This document shows, one piece after another, positions 43,977-52,592 of a stretch of DNA of 64,000 nt; the first letter of the stretch is position 1; each line of letters starts with the position of its first letter. Where the stretch lies: the NCBI GenBank assembly GCA_017938925.1, contig JAGBAO010000014.1, forward strand, positions 25,457 through 89,456. The letters run 5' to 3'. The DNA comes from Bacteroidales bacterium (GTDB lineage Bacteria; Bacteroidota; Bacteroidia; Bacteroidales; UBA932). A program made the position numbers and the translations under genes. The notes under the pieces were generated by a model, which saw only the letters and a program-made list of their open reading frames with translations, did no database searches and was not told the DNA's origin.

Positions 43977-44077
43977 TTGTATTCCGTTGCTATCAACCCG
44001 CCATCATCCTGGATTTCGCATCGTCATCAGGATAACATTCAGAACGAAACCCAGTCAGGATGTATGGCTCGCCCGGA

Positions 44078-46093
44078 TCAGAGGCCACGGGCGCGGGTGA
44101 GGGCTGCGGGGTCGGGATCGGCGCCACGGAAGCGGCGGTAGAGGTCCATCGGCTCGTCGCTGCCACCCATTTCGAGGACGTTGTGGCGGAATGACATGGC
44201 TGTCTCAGGATCGAAGATGCCTTTCTGCATGAAGAGTTCGAAAGCGTCCTTGTCCAGAACCTCGGCCCAGAGGTAGCTGTAGTAGCCTGCGCTGTATCCG
44301 CCGCTGAAGATATGGGCGAAATATGTGCTGCGGTAGCGTGGGATGATCTCGTCGATCAGGCCCATTTCCTTGCAGGCATTCTTTTCAAATTCCTCTACGA
44401 AAGAGGTCTCTGCTGAAGGCAGCTCTGAAAGCATATGCCATTTGAGGTCGAGGATTGAAGCGGCAGCAAGCTCCGTTGTCATGAAGCCCTGGTTGAAGTT
44501 GCCGGCTGCGTTGATCTTTGCCACGAGCGAATCCGGGATCACCTCGCCTGTCTCATAGTGACGGGCATAGTCTGCAAGAACCTCCTTCTGGAAGGCCCAG
44601 TTCTCCATGATCTGTGAAGGAAGCTCCACGAAATCACGTGCAACCGAAGTTCCCGCAACGCTCTTGTATGTGCACTGGCTCAGGAGGCCGTGAAGGGCAT
44701 GGCCGAACTCATGGAACATTGTCTCCACCTCGTCAAGGGTAAGAAGACCCGGCTTACCGTCCACAGGCTTACTGAAGTTGCCCACATTCACGATTACAGG
44801 ACGGATGTCGTTTCCGTCAAGAACCTCCTGATTCACGAAGTTGTTCATCCAGGCTCCTCCCCTCTTCGTGCTGCGAGGGAAATAGTCTGTAAGAAGGACT
44901 CCGATGAGGCTTCCGTCTGCGTCAGTCACCTTGAAGCCCTCCACTTCATTATGATATACAGGGATATCCTCAAGCTTCTCGAAGTTCAGGCCGAAGAGCT
45001 TGTGAGCAGTGTTGAACACACCGGCACGCACATTCTCCATCTGGAAATACGGCTTTGTCTGCTCCTCATCGAGGGCATACTTCGCCTTGCGTACCTTCTC
45101 TGCATAATATGCCCAGTCCCACGGCTCGATCACCGAACCCTCAGGAAGAAGGCCCGCTGCTATGTCCTCGTTCATCACGGCCTGCATATCCACGATCTCC
45201 TCCTTTGCCCTTTTCACTGCCGGAGCCATGATGCCTGCAAGGAAGGTGTCAACTGTCTTAGGATCGCCGGCCATCTTGTCTGCCAGGATCATCTGGGCAG
45301 GGTTCTCATATCCAAGGAGCTTCGCCTTCTCGATGCGGAGAGCCATCATCTTCATTATGAGGTCCTTGGTGTCGTTTACGTTGCCGTTGTTTCCACGTGA
45401 TGAATATGCCTTGAACATCCTCTCGCGAAGGGCGCGATCATCTGTCGTAGCCATTGCTCCGCCATATTCCGAAATAGCCACTCCGAACTCCTCTGCAAAG
45501 GCATTGTTCTCAGCGAGAAGCCTGTTGCCGAAGGTGTTGGACATGGAGGAGAGCTCCATATTGATCTCCCTCATGCGCGCCTGTTCTGCCTCACCGAGGG
45601 CCACACCGTTCTTCACGAAGGCGTTATAGAGTTTCTTGAGGACCATCTTCTGCTCCTGATTCAGACCGAGGTTGTCAATGTCGTCATAGAGAACCTTCAC
45701 CTTTGCGAAGAAATCAGGATTCATGAATATGTTGTCCGAGTGGACTGAGAACATAGGGAGAACCTGCTCGACTATCTTCTGGAGCGACTCGGTGCCGTCT
45801 GTCTCGGAAAGGTTGAAGAGGACTCCTGTCACTCTGTCGAGGATGGCTCCTGAACGCTCATAGGCTGCCACGACGTTCTCGAATGTCGGAGCCTCGGTGT
45901 TGGCGATGATTGCATCGATCTCTGCCTGCTGCTGGGCCACACCTGCCTCCACAGCCTCCACATAATGCTTTTCCTTCACCTTCGAGAAATCAGGAATTCC
46001 GTATGGGGTGTTCCATTCGGTGAGGAAAGGGTTGGTTGTCGTGCAGGATACTGATGCCATGATTATTGCTGTGATGAGTAATGTTTTCTTCAT
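44078..46093 (-). CDS. M3-family zinc metallopeptidase (peptidyl-dipeptidase Dcp-like) lipoprotein
   Basis: A 671-residue M3 peptidase. The signal MKKTLLITAIIMASVSCTTT has a lipobox (Cys17), so it is exported and lipid-anchored. The zinc motif is HEFGH at 461-465 (ETMFHEFGHALHG), and the third ligand Glu lies downstream near ENWAFQ. The C-terminal FSGGYSAGYYSYLWAEVLD is typical of Dcp. Such enzymes remove C-terminal dipeptides from peptides. It is the last gene of a long minus-strand run; a hairpin repeat at 46112-46137 separates it from the DUF5689 gene 48 bp upstream. Confidence 0.95.
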   Translation of the reverse strand: MKKTLLITAIIMASVSCTTTNPFLTEWNTPYGIPDFSKVKEKHYVEAVEAGVAQQQAEIDAIIANTEAPTFENVVAAYERSGAILDRVTGVLFNLSETDGTESLQKIVEQVLPMFSVHSDNIFMNPDFFAKVKVLYDDIDNLGLNQEQKMVLKKLYNAFVKNGVALGEAEQARMREINMELSSMSNTFGNRLLAENNAFAEEFGVAISEYGGAMATTDDRALRERMFKAYSSRGNNGNVNDTKDLIMKMMALRIEKAKLLGYENPAQMILADKMAGDPKTVDTFLAGIMAPAVKRAKEEIVDMQAVMNEDIAAGLLPEGSVIEPWDWAYYAEKVRKAKYALDEEQTKPYFQMENVRAGVFNTAHKLFGLNFEKLEDIPVYHNEVEGFKVTDADGSLIGVLLTDYFPRSTKRGGAWMNNFVNQEVLDGNDIRPVIVNVGNFSKPVDGKPGLLTLDEVETMFHEFGHALHGLLSQCTYKSVAGTSVARDFVELPSQIMENWAFQKEVLADYARHYETGEVIPDSLVAKINAAGNFNQGFMTTELAAASILDLKWHMLSELPSAETSFVEEFEKNACKEMGLIDEIIPRYRSTYFAHIFSGGYSAGYYSYLWAEVLDKDAFELFMQKGIFDPETAMSFRHNVLEMGGSDEPMDLYRRFRGADPDPAALTRARGL

Positions 46094-46111
46094 ATATGTA
46101 TATTTTAAAAA

Positions 46112-46137
46112 GTCATCCCCGGCTTGACCGGGGATCT
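46112..46137. repeat. GTCAT-NNCCGG hairpin (family 4), DUF5689/peptidase gap
   Basis: GTCATCCCCGG-CTTGA-CCGGGGATCTC, with the stem at 46115-46122 and 46128-46135. It has the same loop frame as 62109-62134 and 10568-10592, but different paired bases. It lies in the 48-bp gap between two co-directional genes. Confidence 0.75.
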
Positions 46138-46141
46138 CTTG

Positions 46142-47191
46142 CTACTTATACCAAAGAGTGCCGTCGGCCTTCTTCACGCCGTCGAGGTCGATGAGTGTGA
46201 ACTGGGCAGCTCCCTTATACTCTGTGAGGATTCCGGTGAAAGAGACTGTCGCCGTGCCGTCAAGAACCTCCTCAGGAATCTCAGTATCCGCGAAACGGGC
46301 ATAACCGCTGCTTCGCACCTGGACATCTGACGCTCCCATCTTGAAGTACTGGCTCACCGAGTATGCCATGGAACCTATGTTATACGTTCCGTCCGGATTC
46401 TTCAGACCACCTACAGTACCTCCGGCAGCCTCCACTGAGTCAAAGTTTCCTGCATTGAGATATTCCTTCCACTTCACCTCCGAGCAGGCCCATGTGGTCA
46501 CGCCATAATTGTCCGGTCCTTCTTCGTCAATGAAGATACCGTTGTTGGTGTAGTCCTTTCTGTTACCGTTAGGATCCACATAGGCAAGGATGAAGATATG
46601 GTTGCCGTACTTGAGGTTCTCTATCGTCACCAGACGTCCGAGGTTCTCCTTCTTGTGAAGGTCTGCCTCAGTAACGACAACAGGCTCTACAGCCTTTGCA
46701 TATTCTCCCTTGAACACGTGATTGTCAATGATATATGCATGTTCCAGATATCCTGTTTCATACTCGCCGGTAGGGTCCTCATAGCCGATGTTGATCATGC
46801 CGTTGTAGTCTCCTACAGTCAGTCCGGAGCAGTCGACATAGAGCCACTGACCGAGCTTGTACTCGTTGTAGAGACCGTTCTTTCCTATCTTGATCTCGAT
46901 TCCGGCTGTCTCATCCTGGATATAAAGACTCTTGTAGAGGTTGCCCACCTGATCCGACGTGGTCACCTGACCCTTGATCACGCAGTTCTTCTCCACCTTG
47001 TACGGCTTGTTGCCGTTGGCCTTGTACATATCCTTCACCTCGGCAATAGTTGTGAACTTGCCGAAGTCCGCGTCAGTATATATCTTCTGGTCTGCAGGGT
47101 TCTCATACTCGCCGGTGAAGACGGGCTGGAACTCCTCGCATCCTGTGAAGAGGGCTGCCGCTGCTAATATTGCTATATATATTCTTTTCAT
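46142..47191 (-). CDS. DUF5689-type OB-fold lipoprotein
   Basis: A 349-residue lipoprotein (MKRIYIAILAAAALFTGCEE, Cys18). It matches the DUF5689 layout: YTDADFGKFTTIAEVKDMYK, VIKGQVTTSDQVGNLYKSLY, QDETAGIEIKIGKNGLY, then a segment with YIDNHVFKG-like text and a further beta domain. The GQV...LYIQDETAGI part is OB-fold-like, of the kind seen in nucleic-acid-binding proteins and next to bacterial surface nucleases. It follows the TonB receptor gene by 44 bp. A surface nucleic-acid-binding role, akin to a SusD partner, is inference from context. ATG 47197 is an alternative start. Confidence 0.82.
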   Translation of the reverse strand: MKRIYIAILAAAALFTGCEEFQPVFTGEYENPADQKIYTDADFGKFTTIAEVKDMYKANGNKPYKVEKNCVIKGQVTTSDQVGNLYKSLYIQDETAGIEIKIGKNGLYNEYKLGQWLYVDCSGLTVGDYNGMINIGYEDPTGEYETGYLEHAYIIDNHVFKGEYAKAVEPVVVTEADLHKKENLGRLVTIENLKYGNHIFILAYVDPNGNRKDYTNNGIFIDEEGPDNYGVTTWACSEVKWKEYLNAGNFDSVEAAGGTVGGLKNPDGTYNIGSMAYSVSQYFKMGASDVQVRSSGYARFADTEIPEEVLDGTATVSFTGILTEYKGAAQFTLIDLDGVKKADGTLWYK

Positions 47192-47203
47192 AATCATATT
47201 GTA

Positions 47204-47230
47204 AAGATCCTTCGCTTTGCTCAGGATGAC
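47204..47230. repeat. GATCCTTCGCT...AGGATGAC repeat (family 5 relative)
   Basis: On the minus strand it reads GTCATCCTGAGCAAAGCG then AAGGATCTT, an imperfect palindrome of the common GTCATYCYGAGC type, between the TonB receptor stop and the DUF5689 start. Relatives are at 25676-25711 and 59155-59205. Confidence 0.65.
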
Positions 47231-47235
47231 AAGTG

Positions 47236-50220
47236 CTAGAATCTGAAATAGAGGTTCAACATATAGTTAATACCCTGCATGTAGAAGTACTTCGAGTCGA
47301 AGCGGTAGTATCTCTCCATGCTCTTGCTGTCGATCAGACGTGTCTGCTCGTATCCACCGGTCTTCACACCACGGTTGTTGGTGATGTTCTGGACATTGAG
47401 CGAGAAGCCGAAGTTATACTTGCGGTCGATGTACCATGACTTTCCGATGCTTGCATTGAGGAGGAAGACAGGGTCGAACTTCTCCTGAGCTGTCATGTAC
47501 TCGATCTCCACAGGGGTCATGATCTTGTCAGGTCCAGCCACAGCCATGTCAGTTCTGTAGAGAGGGTTCATGTCAAGGTATGAATTCGCAAAGTACTGAG
47601 CGTCAATCTCAAAGAACCAGTATGAATTGGTCCTGTAGTTGAGTCCGAGGTTGGTCGCAAGCTGCGGAGTCGAAGGCACATAATGCTTCTGGGACTTCTC
47701 CACCTCAGGCATAGCACCCGCTCTTGGAAGGCCGTTCTCATCGAGATCGCCGGCAGCATATACATACTGTCCTGCATCGTCCTTCCTGTATACAGGGCTT
47801 GTCGCCCAGAACGGAACCATCTGATTGTCGAAGATGACCTCCGCACTGTTGTCCACTGTCTGGGTCATGCGAGGAACTGAAGTATATATGTACTCACCCC
47901 AGCTCACTGCACCCTCGACAGAGAGTCCCTGGACAGGAAGCGGAACCTTGAAGCCGAGTTCGATACCCATATGACGCTGGTCGATGCCGCTCATCGCGAA
48001 GTTGGTGAACGAGTTCTGAGAGTCGTCATAGAAGCTCATCATGTCGGTCTGGTCCATGATCTTGGTGAAGAATCCTGTCACGCGGACATTGTAGCCGTTG
48101 TTGCTGAACTGATAGTTGATATCTGTCGAAAGGGTCTTCATCGTCTCAAGGTTAGGCACGAGGGAGTTCCTTGTGCGTGGAGAGATGAACGACTGGGCGA
48201 ATGTAGGAGCGTCATTGAAATAGCCTGCATTCGCATATACCCTGTGGCCGCCTTCGATATGGTACTGAAGGCCGAGCTTTGCGGAATATGTAAAGAACTG
48301 CGGACGAGCCGACTCTCCCTTTGAAGTGATGGCGGTCTTCACACCGTTCACCATCTCGTAAGTGGTGAAGTTCTGTCCGTCAATGATGAACTCGCTTCCG
48401 TCATCGTTCAGACCGGCAAAGAGTCCCTTTCTAACAAGTCCCTCTCTCCAGAATGTCGCATAGCCAGCCTCCAGGGCGAGATTCGCCTTGAAGCTGCCGA
48501 GATCAAGGGCTCCGTTTGCCCAAAGGTTCGCATTACGCACATGGGCATAGTAGTCATATCCGTACTTGTCGCCCTTGTGGAGAACCTGCGCACCTCCGTT
48601 TGCAAGATAGTAATCCAGGTCGTTCTGCACCATGGCAGGAGAGGAAGCGAAGTCGCGCTCGGCGAACTGGTCGATGTTCAGATAGTACTCACCACCGAGA
48701 AGGTCGTCCATCTTCTTGTAGTACTCAGTACGGTTCCACTTGAAGTTCACGCCACCGGTAAGAGTAAATATCTTCGCTGCATTCCACTTCACGTGAGCTC
48801 CGACATTGATGTCATTCTGGTCAACGCGACGCTCCTCGATTGCATATTTCGAGCGGCGACGGCCTTCTGCGTCGAAGTTGTTATAGTTGACATTGTACAG
48901 ACGGTCCCAGTTCAGATGGGTGTACTGAGGGATATCCTGCATCCAGGCATCCTTGGCCCAGGCATACTTCTCGAAGTTTGCACGGTCATAGTCCGGGTCG
49001 TCCATGTAGTAGTAGCTCGGCAGGTTGCGGTAGTAGTCCGGACGCGGGTCCGCGGCATCGTACCAGTCCATCGCAGTGTATCCGTTCTTACCTGTGCGCC
49101 AGAGAACTGTGGCAGAAGCCTCAAGATTGTCTGAAGGAGTTGCAGTATATTTCAGGATGGTCACTGGCTCGAAGGTCTTGCGGACACGTGCGTTGCGCAC
49201 CTTACCGTTCTGATAACCCCAGTTCGAGTTGTACATGTTGTCACCCATCAGGTCATACACCTCCTGGGTCGAAGCGTTCTGGGCTCCACGCTGTCCCGGT
49301 GCCGCAAAGGTCACGAGGCTGAGACGGTGCATGTCGCCGAATTTTTTCTCGACTCCGGCATAGTATGCGAAATTGCGGTAATATACTCCCTTCACCCAGT
49401 CGTTTCCACCGATACGTGCAGAGACGTTGAATGCATATGACCAGCCGTTGTCAAGCTCGCCGGAAGCATAGGTCGCCATGAGGCGGAGGCGGTAGAGGGC
49501 GCTGTTGGTTAGTGCGCTGAAACGCCAGCCCGGACGTACGCTTGAAGGCATCGCGTGGATGTTGGTCACACCGTTGTATCCGCCGTAGCCATAATCCGAC
49601 ACCTCGTTTCCGACTGTGGTCTCCTTGCTGCGCATAGCCTCGTTAAGACCGCTCCACAGAGAATACGGAGAGTAGCCTGTGATGGCATCGTTCATCCTGA
49701 TTCCGCTAAGGTACACGTCCTGAGACTCGTTTGTGTATCCCCTGTTCTTGAATCGGATCGAGCTGAAGCCGAAGCTGGCTATGTTCGTGAACGGGTCGTT
49801 GCTTCCGAAAAGGATGGACGGAGCGTCCTCGAAGCCCGAGTCGTCCATATCGAACTCCGCGAAGTTCGAGTCATCGACATCGGTCACGACCTGCTCGACA
49901 ACCATACCCACGAAGATGAGGTCCTTCACATAGCCCTCGACTGTCACGTTCACATTGGCATCCAGGAAGCCTGGTGCCTTGACGATCATGTCATAGATGC
50001 CGTTCGGAAGGCCTTCGATGAGGAATTTTCCTTCAGCATCGGAAGTTGCAGTCGCCTGTTCCGCTCCGTTCTGGGAGAGGATTATGACTGCTGATGCAAT
50101 AGGGGCCCTGCCGGCACGGTTCACCACCGTTGCCTTCACGCCGCCCCAGTCACTCTTCTGAGCGAAGAGACTGCATGCGCAGAGCACTGCTGCAATTGAT
50201 AGTAATACTTTCTTTATCAT
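47236..50220 (-). CDS. TonB-dependent receptor with carboxypeptidase-like N-domain
   Basis: A 994-residue outer-membrane transporter. The signal peptide is MIKKVLLSIAAVLCACSLFAQ. A carboxypeptidase-regulatory-like domain (about 28-115, GRAPIASAVIILSQNGAEQA) is followed by a plug and beta-barrel (FKNRGYTNESQDVYLSGIRM; final strand ending in MLNLYFRF with the C-terminal Phe). It lacks the SusC signature and so is a different TonB receptor class. It starts 1 bp after the EEP nuclease gene stop and stands between nuclease genes and a DUF5689 gene, suggesting import of nucleic-acid fragments, nucleotides or phosphate (inference). Confidence 0.93.
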   Translation of the reverse strand: MIKKVLLSIAAVLCACSLFAQKSDWGGVKATVVNRAGRAPIASAVIILSQNGAEQATATSDAEGKFLIEGLPNGIYDMIVKAPGFLDANVNVTVEGYVKDLIFVGMVVEQVVTDVDDSNFAEFDMDDSGFEDAPSILFGSNDPFTNIASFGFSSIRFKNRGYTNESQDVYLSGIRMNDAITGYSPYSLWSGLNEAMRSKETTVGNEVSDYGYGGYNGVTNIHAMPSSVRPGWRFSALTNSALYRLRLMATYASGELDNGWSYAFNVSARIGGNDWVKGVYYRNFAYYAGVEKKFGDMHRLSLVTFAAPGQRGAQNASTQEVYDLMGDNMYNSNWGYQNGKVRNARVRKTFEPVTILKYTATPSDNLEASATVLWRTGKNGYTAMDWYDAADPRPDYYRNLPSYYYMDDPDYDRANFEKYAWAKDAWMQDIPQYTHLNWDRLYNVNYNNFDAEGRRRSKYAIEERRVDQNDINVGAHVKWNAAKIFTLTGGVNFKWNRTEYYKKMDDLLGGEYYLNIDQFAERDFASSPAMVQNDLDYYLANGGAQVLHKGDKYGYDYYAHVRNANLWANGALDLGSFKANLALEAGYATFWREGLVRKGLFAGLNDDGSEFIIDGQNFTTYEMVNGVKTAITSKGESARPQFFTYSAKLGLQYHIEGGHRVYANAGYFNDAPTFAQSFISPRTRNSLVPNLETMKTLSTDINYQFSNNGYNVRVTGFFTKIMDQTDMMSFYDDSQNSFTNFAMSGIDQRHMGIELGFKVPLPVQGLSVEGAVSWGEYIYTSVPRMTQTVDNSAEVIFDNQMVPFWATSPVYRKDDAGQYVYAAGDLDENGLPRAGAMPEVEKSQKHYVPSTPQLATNLGLNYRTNSYWFFEIDAQYFANSYLDMNPLYRTDMAVAGPDKIMTPVEIEYMTAQEKFDPVFLLNASIGKSWYIDRKYNFGFSLNVQNITNNRGVKTGGYEQTRLIDSKSMERYYRFDSKYFYMQGINYMLNLYFRF

Positions 50221-50221
50221 A

Positions 50222-51301
50222 TTATTTAGTAATTACAATATAAGTCGGATAGTGGTCGCTGTATCCTCCGATGAAGGATCCGTTGGAGAAAGTCCTGAAC
50301 GGGGTACCCTTGTACTGACCCTTCTGGTTGGTCAGGAACTTCGGATTGTATATGCGTCCATAGTATCCCTTCTTATGGAGCTGACGGAGTCCGAAAGTGC
50401 CGTCCTGCGGATTTGCAAGGGCATTGTTCACAAGCAGAAGGTCATATATGCTCCACACTCCCTGATATGCCAGAGAACCGAAACCTGCCTTCAGCATGGA
50501 AGTGAACGGTGAGAAGAAGCCCTTGTCGGTGACCTCCTCTCTGGTCTCCCTTCCGTGAAGATACTCCGCCATGCTCGGGTCTGTAGGGTTGTCGTTCATG
50601 TCACCCATGCAGACGATCTTGATGCCCGGATATTTCTCCTGCATCATCATCGCGTGGTTGTACATGATCTCGCCTCCACGGTCACGGAGCTGGTTGCCTC
50701 CCTTCTTTCCTCCAGCACGGGACGGAAGATGAGCTACATATATGGCAAAGTGCTCTCCGTCGATGGTTCCATGCACCATAAGGATGTCACGGGTCTTGAA
50801 ATAGTCCTGCTGGTCCTTGGTCATGACGAAATCGATGGAACTTCCCTCGAAGGTGAACGGAATCGACTCGCTGTCCAGATATTTGAACACCTCCGGCTTA
50901 TAGAGCAGAGCCACATCGACTCCACGTCTGTCCGGACCGTCGTAGTGGATTATCTGATAGTTGGCCTCAGCGATCTGCGGTTCCATCACCAGATCTTCCA
51001 GCACGAGACGGTTCTCGATCTCGGAAACTCCGAGCAGAGCATGCCAGGCACCGTTCTCCTCCTTCATGGACCTTATGACCTTGGCCATGTTCTGAAGCTT
51101 CTTCTGATACTTCGCCTCGGTCCACTTGTTCTTTCCTTCTGGGAGGAACTCCTCGTCGTTCTTGACAGGATCGTTATAGGTGTCAAAGAGATTCTCCAGG
51201 TTATAGAATCCTATGACATAGTTCTTTGAGCCCTTTTCCTGGGCATCGGCAGCAGAGGTGACGAGCATCAACGCTGCCAGTATTGTCAGTATTCTTTTCA
51301 T
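50222..51301 (-). CDS. Secreted endonuclease/exonuclease/phosphatase (EEP) family enzyme
   Basis: A 359-residue exported enzyme (signal peptide to about ADAQE). EEP motifs are visible: FYNLENLFDTYNDP, LLGVSEIENR (metal Glu), DRRGVDVALLYKP, VHGTIDGEHFAIYVAHLPSR, GDMNDNPTDP (Asp/Asn pair) and the C-terminal GGYSDHYPT (catalytic Asp-His). The fold serves DNases and phosphodiesterases; with the NUC1 gene 13 bp upstream, DNA or RNA hydrolysis is likely. It is tightly linked with the TonB receptor gene (1-bp gap). Confidence 0.93.
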   Translation of the reverse strand: MKRILTILAALMLVTSAADAQEKGSKNYVIGFYNLENLFDTYNDPVKNDEEFLPEGKNKWTEAKYQKKLQNMAKVIRSMKEENGAWHALLGVSEIENRLVLEDLVMEPQIAEANYQIIHYDGPDRRGVDVALLYKPEVFKYLDSESIPFTFEGSSIDFVMTKDQQDYFKTRDILMVHGTIDGEHFAIYVAHLPSRAGGKKGGNQLRDRGGEIMYNHAMMMQEKYPGIKIVCMGDMNDNPTDPSMAEYLHGRETREEVTDKGFFSPFTSMLKAGFGSLAYQGVWSIYDLLLVNNALANPQDGTFGLRQLHKKGYYGRIYNPKFLTNQKGQYKGTPFRTFSNGSFIGGYSDHYPTYIVITK

Positions 51302-51314
51302 ATAAAATGTTTAT

Positions 51315-52520
51315 CTACCACCACACCGATGAGTTCGCCGGATCCTGAGCCTCCAGCCTGGCAGCCGTCTCTTCACCGACCTTTGCAGGGAGGTTCACGA
51401 AGAAATCCAGACCGGTCTTCTCCTCAAGTTCGTCGATGGACATGCTGACTGCCTTGAAGTCATATCCGGAAGAGCCTTTGGAATAGTTCCTGTGCTCAAG
51501 ATAGAAGCCGGCCGCACTCCACTGGCCAAGGGTCGAAGCCTTGCTGTATCTGAGCAGGGCCTTGAAATAGTGCGACGGCACACTCATCTTCTTTCCATCG
51601 GAATCGGTTGTCGTGCCTATAGGATTCCTGACCATGCATCCTGTGACCACATACGTGGTGTCGGAGTTGTTGGCTATCGTTCTGACCCTGTCTTCCAGAG
51701 CCTGCCATATGCCTTCGTTATGTCCGTTCAACTGAGGCGTGAGATTGGTCCCGTAGAAGGTCTGCACATTTGCATCCTTGCAGCAGAGACGGTCCGCTGA
51801 AGGAAGCTGATGGCCTCGTGCGTAACTACCGCCATAACCACCGAACGGAGCGGAAGAATAAGCTGATCCCAGCAGAGGGTCGTATGCCCATGCATCCGTC
51901 CTTCCTACCGTCTTGTTCGTGTAGAACTTACAGAGCGGATATGCCACCCACATAGCCACAAGATCATCCTGGCTCCAGCCGAAGGAGTAGTTGCGGTAGG
52001 TCTTGCCGTCATTCGGGAATTTGAAGCTGTGAGCATAGTAGCTCAGGCTCCTGTCATCCAGAGCCGGCAGTTCCATCCAGGCCGCCTTGGTCAGGTCCAT
52101 GTCTTCAGGAGCCGGCTGGTCATCTTCCTGGCTGTCATCCTCCGGTTCATCAGAAGCAGACTGGGTCACCTGGCATGTGCTCCACTGCGTGCCTGAGGTG
52201 ATGACGATTTCGAGAGAACGAGTCTGGCCGGAAGTGTTGTCGTCATATCTTAGAATCACATTGGCCTTGTTGCCTGTTCCGCTTGTCGGGGAGAGTTCCG
52301 CCCAATCGATGGCAGCATCCTCGCCTTTCAGGGAAAGTTCCCAGGCTCCGCTGCATATGACATTCACGAACAAGGAGCCACCCTTCGCCGTCACCTGAGA
52401 AGTCTTGACAGACACCTCGGCCACAACAGCCGGTTCCGGCTCCTCGCAGGAAGTCAGAAAAAGGCAGCAGACGGCTGTCACAGCCACTGCAAACCCCAAT
52501 ATTTTATTGATTTTCATCAT
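51315..52520 (-). CDS. DNA/RNA non-specific endonuclease (NUC1/NucA family) lipoprotein with BACON-like domain
   Basis: A 401-residue nuclease. MMKINKILGF...LFLTSCE is a lipoprotein signal (Cys25). Residues about 33-120 form a BACON-like beta-sandwich (GTGNKANVILRYDDNTSG), followed by an acidic linker and the betabeta-alpha-metal nuclease. The active-site motif is YARGHQLPSADR with catalytic His237; the usual DRGH has Ala in place of Asp. Metal and DNA residues lie in FYGTNLTPQLNGHNEGIW and Glu276. It would degrade DNA and RNA at the cell surface. The EEP nuclease gene follows after 13 bp. Either of two adjacent ATG codons may be the start. Confidence 0.93.
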   Translation of the reverse strand: MMKINKILGFAVAVTAVCCLFLTSCEEPEPAVVAEVSVKTSQVTAKGGSLFVNVICSGAWELSLKGEDAAIDWAELSPTSGTGNKANVILRYDDNTSGQTRSLEIVITSGTQWSTCQVTQSASDEPEDDSQEDDQPAPEDMDLTKAAWMELPALDDRSLSYYAHSFKFPNDGKTYRNYSFGWSQDDLVAMWVAYPLCKFYTNKTVGRTDAWAYDPLLGSAYSSAPFGGYGGSYARGHQLPSADRLCCKDANVQTFYGTNLTPQLNGHNEGIWQALEDRVRTIANNSDTTYVVTGCMVRNPIGTTTDSDGKKMSVPSHYFKALLRYSKASTLGQWSAAGFYLEHRNYSKGSSGYDFKAVSMSIDELEEKTGLDFFVNLPAKVGEETAARLEAQDPANSSVWW

Positions 52521-52536
52521 CCTCTTTTAGACCATC

Positions 52537-52574
52537 AAAAGGGCCCGGCCTGCTGGTCGGTCCCTTTTAAGATA
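52537..52574 (-). terminator. Hairpin between BACON lipoprotein and nuclease genes
   Basis: On the minus strand AAAAGGGACCG ... CGGGCCCTTTT forms a stem of about ten pairs with small mismatches, around ACCAGCAGGC, and is followed by GATGG. It lies in the 72-bp gap after the large lipoprotein gene. The U-run is part of the stem, so it may cause partial termination or protect the mRNA end. Confidence 0.5.
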
Positions 52575-52592
52575 CTTTATAATACTGTTCTA

